From: SM1-46 sp002451215
Lineage (GTDB): Bacteria > Pseudomonadota > Gammaproteobacteria > Acidiferrobacterales > Sulfurifustaceae
NCBI GenBank assembly: GCA_002451215.1
Contig: DKBM01000006.1
Location: 1 to 64,000, forward strand
Length of the DNA: 64,000 nt
Reading direction: 5' to 3'
Shown here: positions 34,002 through 42,259 of the stretch, in pieces
Position numbering within the stretch: the stretch's first letter is position 1
Layout of the letters: each line of letters opens with the position of its first letter
The notes under the pieces: generated by a model
What the model was told of the DNA's origin: nothing
Databases searched by the model: none
The model's input: only the letters and a program-made list of their open reading frames with translations
Translations under genes and position numbers: made by a program

Positions 34002-35632
34002 AGAGCACGCGACTCTCCGCGAAGCAGTTGCTCGGTAGGCTCGATTTTTCCGCTGTGTTGCTCGGAGTAAGTATCTTAATCGCCCTCGCGTTGCGTCTTC
34101 ATGGAATTCACTGGGGCCTGCCAAACGCTGATCACCCGCTCTACTCCTATCATCCGGACGAGGTCCTTCATCTCACCGCGGCGCGTGTGCTCGTCGAAGG
34201 CGTGATGATTCCCAAGCACTTCCAATACGGGGGAACATTTTACTACACGATTCTGAACGCGATTTTCTTCTTTGCCGGACTTTTTGGTGATGCGCTCGGG
34301 CAGGTCAATCGTATTGCGGCGACGCTGCTGCTTGGAAGGTATTTTCTCGTCGGCATTGCAGTATTGACGATCGTGTTGGCCTATGCCGTCGGTACCCAAC
34401 TGTTTAGCCGGCCGACGGGCGCGGTTGCAGCAATGCTCTTGGCGGTGATGCCGGCACACATCGCGAGCGCCCAGCATCTGCGGCCGGACGAAATATCAGC
34501 ATTCCTGGCCTTGCTGGTTGTCTATACCGCCGTTCGGATACTTCGGGCCGACGAGCCCTTGGGCGTACGTCCGCTCGTCTATTCGGGACTTGTTGTAGGC
34601 GTCGCAAGCGCGCTTCGACTTCCGCTCGCGGTGTTCGGTATTGTGCCACTTGTCGCCTATCTCTTGCGCGACGGGTGGAGCGAGCCACGGTGGATCTTCT
34701 CAGCAGCGACGTGGCGCGTGTGCCTGGTCCTTGCGCTTTGCGCAGCAGGGGGCTATGCGTTGACGAGTCCACATAGCCTCGTACATCCACGAATGTTTCT
34801 GGCCGGTCTCCAAGTTACATGGCGTTACGAGACCAACCCTTTTCCTGATGCGGTTGAAATGGGGCCTGGCCTCTACCAGTACGGTTGGACGATGCTCAGG
34901 CAGGCGCTTGGGACTCCCCTGTATGCGCTGGCGCTTGCCGGCATCGTGGTTGCTGTCTGGCGGCGCACGCGGGAGCAACAACTGCTGCTGGCGGGGATTA
35001 TCCCGTATTTCGTAATCGCGACCTTTGCATCTTGGGTTGTGGTTCGCTACCTCTTGCCGCTCCTGCCCTTGTTGGCGTTGCTTTCTGCCAAGGTGGTCAC
35101 TGATGCCTTTGAGTATGCGGGCACGCGACGTTGGGTGGTCAGCGCACTGGTTGCATCAGCGCTGGCGTGGACCGTGATGGGTGACCTCGCTTTTGTGCAA
35201 CTCGAATTTCGACGCAACAACCAGGATGTCGCGAAAGATTGGATCGCAGCAGAGATTCCGCCTGGCGCCACCATTGGTACCTTTCGGCAGTACCGCGAGG
35301 ACGTGTACTTCAACCCGGTAATTCCACCCGGGTTCACGCATGTCGTGCTTCCACTCGTTGCCGGCGCTGATCCCGCAGAGTGGCTCGATCAGGAGCGACC
35401 ACAATACCTCGTGCTGCATGAGTTCATCTACAAGAACATGGAGCGTCTCGGCGAGCGACATCCGCAGCAACACGTGTACGCTTTGCTTCAGGCCTTACAG
35501 ACCGGAAAGTACGAGTTGGTGAAGGAGTTCAAGCAGCCTGTTGCGATTCTTGGCGTGGATTTCTCGTCGAACTTCAGTTCACATGACTACTCGGTCGTGA
35601 ATCCCGGAATACGGATATATCGGCTGCGGTAG
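33998..35632 (+). CDS. GT-C membrane glycosyltransferase (family 39-like), divergent
   Basis: 544 aa, GTG start overlapping the preceding stop. Multi-helix membrane protein with the GT-C first-loop motif YSYHPDEVLHLTAARVL (PDE in place of the D-D pair of its neighbours), YGGTFYYTILNAIFFFAG, and AQHLRPDEISAFLALLVVYTAVRIL in the next loop. The soluble C-terminus has NNQDVAKDWIAAEIPPGATIGTFRQYREDVYFNPVIPPGF. It is less similar to the other two and could act on a different sugar. Last of the four plus-strand genes; it converges on the FkbM gene with a 28-base gap. Confidence 0.72.
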   Translation: MKSTRLSAKQLLGRLDFSAVLLGVSILIALALRLHGIHWGLPNADHPLYSYHPDEVLHLTAARVLVEGVMIPKHFQYGGTFYYTILNAIFFFAGLFGDALGQVNRIAATLLLGRYFLVGIAVLTIVLAYAVGTQLFSRPTGAVAAMLLAVMPAHIASAQHLRPDEISAFLALLVVYTAVRILRADEPLGVRPLVYSGLVVGVASALRLPLAVFGIVPLVAYLLRDGWSEPRWIFSAATWRVCLVLALCAAGGYALTSPHSLVHPRMFLAGLQVTWRYETNPFPDAVEMGPGLYQYGWTMLRQALGTPLYALALAGIVVAVWRRTREQQLLLAGIIPYFVIATFASWVVVRYLLPLLPLLALLSAKVVTDAFEYAGTRRWVVSALVASALAWTVMGDLAFVQLEFRRNNQDVAKDWIAAEIPPGATIGTFRQYREDVYFNPVIPPGFTHVVLPLVAGADPAEWLDQERPQYLVLHEFIYKNMERLGERHPQQHVYALLQALQTGKYELVKEFKQPVAILGVDFSSNFSSHDYSVVNPGIRIYRLR

Positions 35633-35660
35633 GCTGTTTCCCTCAGGACGCAGCGGCGGG

Positions 35661-36512
35661 CTACGCGTCAGCGCGACAAAGGACGTTCAGACTGCCACCG
35701 TCCGGAATCATGCCCTGCAGCAGTGACGTCGTGTTGGGTAGTGCCGTCAAATCAGGAACACGGAAGAACGAGTAGTGAAGATCTGTCAGAATTTCCACCA
35801 ATTCGTCCAGCGATGAGCCGGCCTCCTCCAGACCGTAGGGCATGAATTCAATCAGCAGGCTCGGTCGGAACTTGCTTAATGTCTTCACCGCGCCGCGCAG
35901 AATGCGGCACTCGTGTCCGTCGACGTCAATTTTCATGAAGTCGATTCGGGAGATGTCGTGTCGTGCGATCCAGTCATCAAGTGCGACGACCTCAGCACCG
36001 TCGGTGCTGGCCGCAATACCCAGGTGTGTCGAGTGTCGCGCTTCTGGCGCATGACGGAGCGGCCAGCGTGCGTACAGGTCCAGGTCCGGTAGGTCGCCGC
36101 TCTGTGCCGCGAGCATTGCCTGGCAGGCGGAGACTCGCAGGGCGAGGGGAGGATTGAGCGCGAGATTTCGCTGCAGTCTATTGAACGCGTAGGTCGTTGG
36201 CTCAAAGGCAAGGACATGCCCGGCGGGGCCGACGAGATGCGCAAAGGGAAGCGTATGGGCCCCGATGTTGGCGCCCACGTCGATGACTACGGCACCGGGT
36301 TTGATCAGTCGCGAGTAGGCGCGTATTGACGAGCGCTCGAAGGCGCCAAGTAGATAGATGGCGAAATCGATGCCCTCGCCCAAATCCAGGTCCCAGACAA
36401 TATCGCCACGAACAACAATGGTGTGGTCGTCGCGCGTGAACAAAGCTCTCGCGGCATGCACGCATTGATAGGCCCACCGCGCGAGGGTGATCTTGCGTCG
36501 CGTACTCAGCAT
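35661..36512 (-). CDS. FkbM family SAM-dependent methyltransferase
   Basis: 283 aa. The FkbM domain runs from about residue 75: VVIDVGANIGAHTLPFAHLVGPAGHVLAFEP (SAM-binding motif I and the acidic end of strand 2), LDDWIARHDISRIDFMKIDVDGHECRILRGAVKTLSKFRPSLLIEF, the conserved KIDVxGxE of this family. FkbM enzymes O-methylate sugars in surface polysaccharides and natural products. No membrane segment. It follows the methyltransferase-GT2 fusion by 25 bases and probably shares its transcript. Confidence 0.88.
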   Translation of the reverse strand: MLSTRRKITLARWAYQCVHAARALFTRDDHTIVVRGDIVWDLDLGEGIDFAIYLLGAFERSSIRAYSRLIKPGAVVIDVGANIGAHTLPFAHLVGPAGHVLAFEPTTYAFNRLQRNLALNPPLALRVSACQAMLAAQSGDLPDLDLYARWPLRHAPEARHSTHLGIAASTDGAEVVALDDWIARHDISRIDFMKIDVDGHECRILRGAVKTLSKFRPSLLIEFMPYGLEEAGSSLDELVEILTDLHYSFFRVPDLTALPNTTSLLQGMIPDGGSLNVLCRADA

Positions 36513-36537
36513 CGTGGCATGTCGCTGGTTCCCGGGA

Positions 36538-37953
36538 CTAAACGCTCTTGAGCTTGCGGTACGCGTACATCACCATCGCCAGGAGCTGCAGGCCATGCCT
36601 GAATCGACGAATCTTGGTTTCCCCGTATACGCGAGCCCGGTAGCGAATTGGAATTTCCACAATGCGCAGATTGAGCTTGCTCGCGCCGAACAGGAGATCA
36701 AAATCACCGAATGGATCGAATTCGCCAAAATACGCACGACCGGCAACGATCTGACGATATGCCTCGCGGCGAACGACCTTCGTTCCGCATAGCGTATCCT
36801 TGAGTCGCTGCCCGAGGAGCCAGCTGAATGCCATGGCGAACAGTTTGTTCGCAAACAGATTGAGCAATCGCATCGCCTCGTCTTCCATCGGGTACACGAG
36901 GCGCGACCCGTTTAGAAACTCTGCCTTGCCGGTCGCGATCGCGTCGTAGAACTTCCTCAGTTCTTCCGGAGGTACCGTCAGGTCCGCGTCCAGTATCATC
37001 AGTACGTCGCCAATGGCCGCCGCGAAACCTGTGCGCACGGCATCTGCCTTGCCGGTTCCCTCTTGAACGAGCAACTTGATATCGCGGTCCGGGTACGCGG
37101 CGATTACCCGCCGTATCTCGTCCTGTGTTCCATCCGTCGAGTGGCCGTCGACGAAGATGATCTCCTGGTGACGTCCGAATGGCGGAAGCCGCTTGACCGC
37201 TGCTTCGATGTTGCCAAGTTCGTTCCGGCAGGGAACGACAATCGTGGTCGTGAGCGTTTCGCGGGGTGGTTCCGGCAACGGCCTGGCAACGACATAATGG
37301 GTCAAGCACGCGTGGTTGATCACCGGAAGGTTACCGATGTGGTTCAGGATCCAGCTCACAAGCGGAACGAACTTGGGAAATAGCAGGCGACGGTCAATAC
37401 GAACCACCTCGAAGTGGGCGAGCGCAAATAGATTGGCGACGTCGTCTGGCGACAACCAGCTCCGGGGCGGTGCCGGCATTTTCAGTCGAAGATGCTCGGC
37501 AAGCGTCAGTATCGGCTCCCACAGAAAATTGTAGTAGGACACGATCACGCGCGTCTCGGATGAGCAAAATCGTCGCACCTGATCAAGGCAGCGCTGGATA
37601 TCGTCCAGGTAGCCGACAAGGTCCGACAGAATCACGAAGTCAAACTGCTGGTCCGCGAGCTTAAGCAGACTCGTGGCATCGTCCTCCTCAAAGTGAAGCG
37701 ACGGATGCTTCGCGCGTGCACGCGCGATCATCGCCGGACTAATGTCAATTCCAACGCCGTATTCGGGCGCTAGCGCCGCCAGCAGATCCCCGGTTCCGCA
37801 GCCCAATTGCAGGACGCGCTTCTTCTTGCCAACCAGATGCTGCAGATGGCGCGCCTGGTCGACGTGGTAGTAGCGATTGCGACGGCGCCATGACGCCAGC
37901 TCCGGCGCCAAGTGGTCGAAGTGTTCCTGTATTGTGCGCGTGCGGTCATTCAT
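36538..37953 (-). CDS. Fusion of a SAM methyltransferase and a family 2 glycosyltransferase
   Basis: 471 aa. Residues 1 to about 215 are a class I methyltransferase: RVLQLGCGTGDLLAALAPEYGVGIDISPAMIARARAKHP with motif I at 49-55, FDFVILSDLVGYLDDI, and a Methyltransf_11-like end. Residues about 230-471 are a GT-A glycosyltransferase: TTIVVPCRNELGNIEAAVKRLP, EIIFVDGHSTDGTQDEI, GTGKADAVRTGFAAAIGDVLMILDADLTVPPEELRKFYD, FLNGSRLVYPMEDEAMR, LCGTKVVRREAY; this resembles polyprenyl-phosphate hexose synthases. The open frame is continuous with no sign of an assembly join. It overlaps the flippase-like gene by eight bases. Joint methylation and transfer on one lipid-linked sugar is plausible but inferred. 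Confidence 0.85.
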   Translation of the reverse strand: MNDRTRTIQEHFDHLAPELASWRRRNRYYHVDQARHLQHLVGKKKRVLQLGCGTGDLLAALAPEYGVGIDISPAMIARARAKHPSLHFEEDDATSLLKLADQQFDFVILSDLVGYLDDIQRCLDQVRRFCSSETRVIVSYYNFLWEPILTLAEHLRLKMPAPPRSWLSPDDVANLFALAHFEVVRIDRRLLFPKFVPLVSWILNHIGNLPVINHACLTHYVVARPLPEPPRETLTTTIVVPCRNELGNIEAAVKRLPPFGRHQEIIFVDGHSTDGTQDEIRRVIAAYPDRDIKLLVQEGTGKADAVRTGFAAAIGDVLMILDADLTVPPEELRKFYDAIATGKAEFLNGSRLVYPMEDEAMRLLNLFANKLFAMAFSWLLGQRLKDTLCGTKVVRREAYRQIVAGRAYFGEFDPFGDFDLLFGASKLNLRIVEIPIRYRARVYGETKIRRFRHGLQLLAMVMYAYRKLKSV

Positions 37954-38920
37954 GTGGTGTGAGCGCCGGTGGTGGGTGCTTCGCTAGGCCGAGGAGAACG
38001 AGCGCGCCGGGCAACGACGAAAGCCAAAGTACCGCGAGATAGAGTAGCGAGAGCGAAAGCGCGGCGGCTTTGTCGACACCCGCCGCAACGAGCAAGGTGA
38101 CGAACACGCCCTCCCGCACGCCGAGACCACCGATTGAAATGGGCAGCGTCGCCGCCAGAAATACGACCGGAATGACGAAGAAGTAAAGCAACAGCGGCTG
38201 CCATATGTCGATACTGATGGCCAGAATGTAGTAGGCACTGATGATGCAGGACTGAACAATCAGCGAAAGTGCGGCCGCCGCAAGTACCAGGCCCGTTCGC
38301 TGCGGGATGCGATGGAGCAACTGAAGCGTTTGCAGTCCCGCCTTGCGCCACTTGGTTGACTTGAACCGGACTACGAGGTGGTCGAGGTATGCGCCGACCG
38401 TGGGTCGGGTGGCGAGCCAGAACAGGCAGATGCCCACTAGCACGGCGGTAATCAGGAGCACGCGCGTGCTGCGTGTCAGAGCGATACCGGGGAAGAACGA
38501 GAGCGCAGTGACGCCAGTGCAGAGCACAACGGCCAATCCAATGATACGGTCGCCTACAGATGATGCCACGAGTTTTCGAAGACTGACCTGGCGATGTTTG
38601 AGGTGGGCGATACGCACGACGTCGCCGCCGATGCCCGTTGGCAGGAAGTTGTTGAGGAATACGCCGAGGTAGTAACTCGGAAAGAGCGCCCCAAATGGAC
38701 GATCAATTCCGGCGTCTCGCGCGACTAGCCACCAACGGAATCCGCCCAACACAAATCCCAGCACATGCAGCGCGACCGCAGCGGTGATCGCCCCCGCGTT
38801 CGTCGAGGAGATCGAGCGCTCCAGGTTTTGGAAATCTGTGCCTGCGAGCAGCCAATAGAGCAGTGCACCGGTAGCGAGGATCTTCGCTGTGACGATCAGC
38901 CAGAGTTTCATGGAGCGCAT
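37946..38920 (-). CDS. Lysylphosphatidylglycerol synthetase/UPF0104-type membrane protein (flippase-like)
   Basis: 324 aa from ATG 38920 (ATG 38911 is as good; the longer open frame is not supported). About eight helices. Family signatures: GFVLGGFRWWLVARDAGI, PSYYLGVFLNNFLPTGIGGDVVRIAHLKHR, SSVGDRIIGLAVVLCTGV and the late LPISIGGLGVREGVFVTLLVAAG. This matches the COG0392/UPF0104 family, the membrane part of MprF-like proteins, which includes members thought to move lipid-linked substrates. In a glycan locus the natural guess is transport of a polyprenyl-linked sugar, but that is inference. First gene of a minus-strand set with the fusion protein and FkbM. Confidence 0.8.
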   Translation of the reverse strand: MRSMKLWLIVTAKILATGALLYWLLAGTDFQNLERSISSTNAGAITAAVALHVLGFVLGGFRWWLVARDAGIDRPFGALFPSYYLGVFLNNFLPTGIGGDVVRIAHLKHRQVSLRKLVASSVGDRIIGLAVVLCTGVTALSFFPGIALTRSTRVLLITAVLVGICLFWLATRPTVGAYLDHLVVRFKSTKWRKAGLQTLQLLHRIPQRTGLVLAAAALSLIVQSCIISAYYILAISIDIWQPLLLYFFVIPVVFLAATLPISIGGLGVREGVFVTLLVAAGVDKAAALSLSLLYLAVLWLSSLPGALVLLGLAKHPPPALTPHE

Positions 38921-39312
38921 TGCGCGGGTACCAAGGGCGCCATCTCGGGGGTTGAATCGGGTTGTTGTTCTGCGCTTGCCGCAGGCTGCCAGGTCTGTCG
39001 CAGCGGACATCAATTGCCGCTGGCCATGGCAAGTATAGTTCAGATCTGGGGACGCAAGACTCGTGTGTCTGCTTCGAAGTCAGCGGGTTCGCGCCTCAAC
39101 GAGCTTGGCGCAAGTGGCGTTATGGGGTGCGTATCCGGTGCTCGGGCGGGCGGACCCGATCGCCGTCGCACAAGACAGCTGCAGGGGGGTAGGCGTCAAT
39201 GAATCAGCTGCGCGTGGATGCGCTTACAACAAGCCGTGCAAACGGGGGTCCGAGTCATCCGTCGACGGCAGATCGGTATCGCGGGAGTGCGGCGCCGATA
39301 GCATTGACTGAA
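38921..39312. other. Intergenic region without a recognised gene
   Basis: About 390 bases between two minus-strand operons. All open frames here are short, without Shine-Dalgarno sequences and with no recognisable products. The region presumably carries the promoter of the flippase-like gene and the end of the pilin-linked operon; no hairpin with a T-tract was seen. Confidence 0.4.
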
Positions 39313-40530
39313 TTAGGGCCGATCTTTTTCTTGCGCAGTCGTTGGCCCGTTGCGAAGGCAAAGCTGTTGTAAGGTTTCCGTAAGCAGGGTCACCCCCACT
39401 CGCGACGCCAGAGCCCGCTCATAGTAATTCCGTCCCGCGCGTCCCATTCGAAGGCGCCGGTCAGGCTCGCGCGCCAGCGCGTCAATTGCGGATGCAAGCG
39501 CGGCCGGGTCACCGGGAGTGACCATGACAAACGGAGGCTCATCGGTTTGTTGGGCCAGCGCGCGGGCGTAGCGCGTGTCGCCTGTAATCAGAGCTCGGCC
39601 GACAGCCAGATAGGCATAGTTCTTCAGCGGCCAAACACGTCCGGCCTTTTCGCTCGAGCCAAAGATTCCGAGACAAATACTCGCATCGGCGATGTGCTTG
39701 GCGATCGCACGTGGGTCCTGCCAGCCGCGGATCCAGGTCAGGTTGGGGCATGGTGTCTCGCTCAGCAGCGCGGCGACCAATGGCGATCGCTGGCCGTCAC
39801 CAATCAGGACAAACTCGATGTTCGGACGATCACGTAACAGGATTGCCGCGCGTGCAATCGTTTCGACGCCTTGCAGAGGAACGAAGGTCCCTACGAAGAG
39901 CACTCGCGTTCGACCATTCACCAAGGCAGGCACGGCCGGTTGATAGGCATTCTCGTCGATGCTCAGCGGTATCGCCCGCAAGCGGCCGCGTGGTACCTCA
40001 AGCGTCGTTGCGAAATAGTCTGCGCTGGCCTCGGTATCGACGATGATGCAGTCGGCGGTTCGGTAGGCGCGCGATTCAATGCGCCGCAGCAGGTGGGAGA
40101 TTGGGTTGCGCGGCGTGAGCAACCGTCGGTCACCCGTGACCGTATCGTATATGGAAATGAACGCGTCAGCGGCAATGCGTTTCGGGCGAAGAGCGCGCGG
40201 CAAAAGAGAAAACGCGAACAACAGCCCCACGGCTGGATATGGCATGTACACGCATTCGAGCGGCCGCCTGGTGATCGCGGCGGCCACCACATAGATATGT
40301 GCGACGATGGCGCGGATGAGCGCAACTGCCAATGCCAGGTACTTGCGCAGGCCGGTCCGGGCCGCCCGTGGAACGGGTCGGCGGAACGGGTAGTTGATCT
40401 CCTGGTAGCCTTGGCGGTAGCGGTCGCGAATGCCCTGCACCTTGAATCTGACATTCGGGTATCCATCCGAAAAGACATGAACGCCGACCACCGCTATCTG
40501 GGGGCTCGGCATCCCGCTTTTGGAATTCAT
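39313..40530 (-). CDS. Family 4-type glycosyltransferase (GT-B)
   Basis: 405 aa. GT-B enzyme: N-terminal domain with VGVHVFSDGYPNVRFKVQGIRDR, and C-terminal Rossmann domain with RTRVLFVGTFVPLQGVETIARAAILLRDRPNIEFVLIGDGQRSPLV, LTWIRGWQDPRAIAKHIADASICLGIFGSSEKAGRVWPLKNYAYLAVGRALITGD, which corresponds to the donor-binding region of family 4 (the usual E-x7-E is modified). It has one predicted hydrophobic segment near residue 70-90, suggesting membrane association. It overlaps the methyltransferase gene by four bases. Last gene of the pilA-proximal operon. Confidence 0.85.
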   Translation of the reverse strand: MNSKSGMPSPQIAVVGVHVFSDGYPNVRFKVQGIRDRYRQGYQEINYPFRRPVPRAARTGLRKYLALAVALIRAIVAHIYVVAAAITRRPLECVYMPYPAVGLLFAFSLLPRALRPKRIAADAFISIYDTVTGDRRLLTPRNPISHLLRRIESRAYRTADCIIVDTEASADYFATTLEVPRGRLRAIPLSIDENAYQPAVPALVNGRTRVLFVGTFVPLQGVETIARAAILLRDRPNIEFVLIGDGQRSPLVAALLSETPCPNLTWIRGWQDPRAIAKHIADASICLGIFGSSEKAGRVWPLKNYAYLAVGRALITGDTRYARALAQQTDEPPFVMVTPGDPAALASAIDALAREPDRRLRMGRAGRNYYERALASRVGVTLLTETLQQLCLRNGPTTAQEKDRP

Positions 40531-41330
40531 GGTGAGGTGGCGGGCGCTGCCGAGGTGGCGTGCGCCAGGACGATGAACCCGTCGCCCGCATCCGAATTGC
40601 GCGCGAGGTTCTGCACAAAGAAGAAGGGCCGCAATAGCGTTGCCCAGGGCAGGTGACGAAAGCTTCGGGCGAGCGATCGATCGACCCCGCTGCGCCGGGT
40701 TGCCGCCAGCGCGTCAAGGTGTTCGGCGCGGTTTCGCCGGAGATAATACAGCTGCCGCAGAGGAAAGGAGAGCGCGGTGATCGGGAATCCGTAACAATGC
40801 AGCTGGTCGATGCGAAATGATCCACTCGTGAACTTCTCGAGTAGCTCGCGACGTTCGTATCGACGCACGTGACCGGCGTATTCGTCGACGCGTTGCCACT
40901 TTCGCATGAATGCCGGCGCCGAGAACAGAAAGTGGCCTCCCGACCGAAGCAGCCGGTGGACCGCGGCAAATGCCGGACGGTCATCGTTCAGGTGCTCGAA
41001 CACCTCGCACGCGACGATCAAGTCGTAACCGCCGGAATCCGGCAGTTCCTGGAAATCGCCGTCCAATACCCGCAGGCGAGGTGTTTGACCCAGGCGCTTG
41101 CGTAGCAGGGCGGTAGAATCGGGTGAGAAGTCGATCAAGTCGCCGATGGAATCCGGAAACCGCCGCGAGAGGTAAAGACTGACATCGCCCAACCCTGGAC
41201 CGATTTCCAGAAATCGAGCGGGGGGTTCGCGCAGCGTGCCGAGCATCTGTTCCAGCACGGCCAGCCGCATCAGGTAGCGCGGCGCAGGCGCGACAACATC
41301 ATCAAATATCGAAGGGTGACCCGGGCTCAT
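40527..41330 (-). CDS. Class I SAM-dependent methyltransferase
   Basis: 267 aa. SAM-binding fold: ARFLEIGPGLGDVSLYLSRRFPDSIGDLIDFSPDSTALLRKRLG (motif I EIGPGLGD), LRVLDGDFQELPDSGGYDLIVACEVFEHLNDDRPAFAAVHRLLRSGGHFLFSAPAF, the typical post-I and motif II/III segments. The C-terminal region with YAGHVRRYERRELLEKF is frequent in sugar- or lipid-modifying members. The substrate is not known; in this operon a lipid-linked sugar or glycan is likely. Seven bases after the membrane GT2 gene. Confidence 0.85.
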   Translation of the reverse strand: MSPGHPSIFDDVVAPAPRYLMRLAVLEQMLGTLREPPARFLEIGPGLGDVSLYLSRRFPDSIGDLIDFSPDSTALLRKRLGQTPRLRVLDGDFQELPDSGGYDLIVACEVFEHLNDDRPAFAAVHRLLRSGGHFLFSAPAFMRKWQRVDEYAGHVRRYERRELLEKFTSGSFRIDQLHCYGFPITALSFPLRQLYYLRRNRAEHLDALAATRRSGVDRSLARSFRHLPWATLLRPFFFVQNLARNSDAGDGFIVLAHATSAAPATSP

Positions 41331-41337
41331 CGAGCAA

Positions 41338-42213
41338 CTATTGGTCAGTGTCGCGGTAATGCAGTGCCGTAATCTGTTCTGACACGAGACCGATCAGAAA
41401 GACAAGCACTGCCGTGACCAGCAACAGTGCGCTCATGTTCGTGAATCGCTGTGAGGTGAGGTAGGTATAAGCATAGTAGCCGGCCCCGGTCAGAAAAAAG
41501 CTCAGGCTGATGGGCAAAAAGATTTTTAATGGCGAATAGAGCGTTCCGATCTTGAAGATGATGAGAAGAAAGCGGATGCCGTCGCGCAGTATTCGAACAT
41601 GGCTTCGGCCAATCCGGCGCGGACTGACAATAGGGACATACGCCACACTGTAGCCGGCCCGGAAGAAACTCATTGTGATCGTGGTCGGATAGGAAAAGCC
41701 GTTCGGAAGCAGGTGCAGGAACTTGCGGAACTTCGCGGCCGACACGGCGCGGAAGCCGGAGGTCAGATCCGGGATCGGTTGTCCAACCATCCAGCTCGCG
41801 AGTCTGTTGTATAGGCGGTTCGCAATAGCACGGTGCATCCCTGCCTGTGAGCCCGAGGTGCGCGCCCCGACGACCATGTCGTATCCGGAGGACAACTGCT
41901 GCAGAAGTTGTGAGACGTGTTCCGGAGAGTGCTGGGTATCGGCATCCATGAACACAATCACTTGGCCTTTTGCTGCACGGGCTCCGGTCTTGATTGCCGC
42001 GCCGTTGCCCTTTCCGTAGGCATGTTTGATAACCCGCGCACCGTGCTCGGTCGCGACTGATACGGTTTCGTCGACCGAACCATCATCGACAACGACAATC
42101 TCGGCATCGGGGTGTTGTTGCTGCAGGGCCGGCAAGACACGGCGAAGACCGTCGGCCTCATTTCGGGCCGGCAAGACGATTGACAGTGCTGGGTGTTTGT
42201 CGGGGTTGCTCAT
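41338..42213 (-). CDS. Membrane-bound family 2 glycosyltransferase (polyprenyl-phosphate sugar synthase-like)
   Basis: 291 aa from ATG 42213. Cytoplasmic GT-A domain: PALSIVLPARNEADGLRRVLPAL, AEIVVVDDGSVDETVSVA, YGKGNGAAIKTGARAAKGQVIVFMDADTQHSPEHVSQLL (DAD metal site), VGARTSG, PDLTSGFRAVSAAKF, RRIGRSHV. Two C-terminal transmembrane helices (IFLPISLSFFLTGAGYYAYTYL and ALLLVTAVLVFLIGLVSEQITAL), as in GtrB/ArnC/dolichyl-phosphate-glucose synthases that make undecaprenyl-phosphate-linked sugar donors. It sits downstream of three GT-C genes and upstream of the methyltransferase and GT4, so it is the probable donor maker for the GT-Cs. Confidence 0.9.
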   Translation of the reverse strand: MSNPDKHPALSIVLPARNEADGLRRVLPALQQQHPDAEIVVVDDGSVDETVSVATEHGARVIKHAYGKGNGAAIKTGARAAKGQVIVFMDADTQHSPEHVSQLLQQLSSGYDMVVGARTSGSQAGMHRAIANRLYNRLASWMVGQPIPDLTSGFRAVSAAKFRKFLHLLPNGFSYPTTITMSFFRAGYSVAYVPIVSPRRIGRSHVRILRDGIRFLLIIFKIGTLYSPLKIFLPISLSFFLTGAGYYAYTYLTSQRFTNMSALLLVTAVLVFLIGLVSEQITALHYRDTDQ

Positions 42214-42259
42214 GGTTGCGAGGATTATTGATGGTCGCCATCGGGACAAGCGGCTGGAA

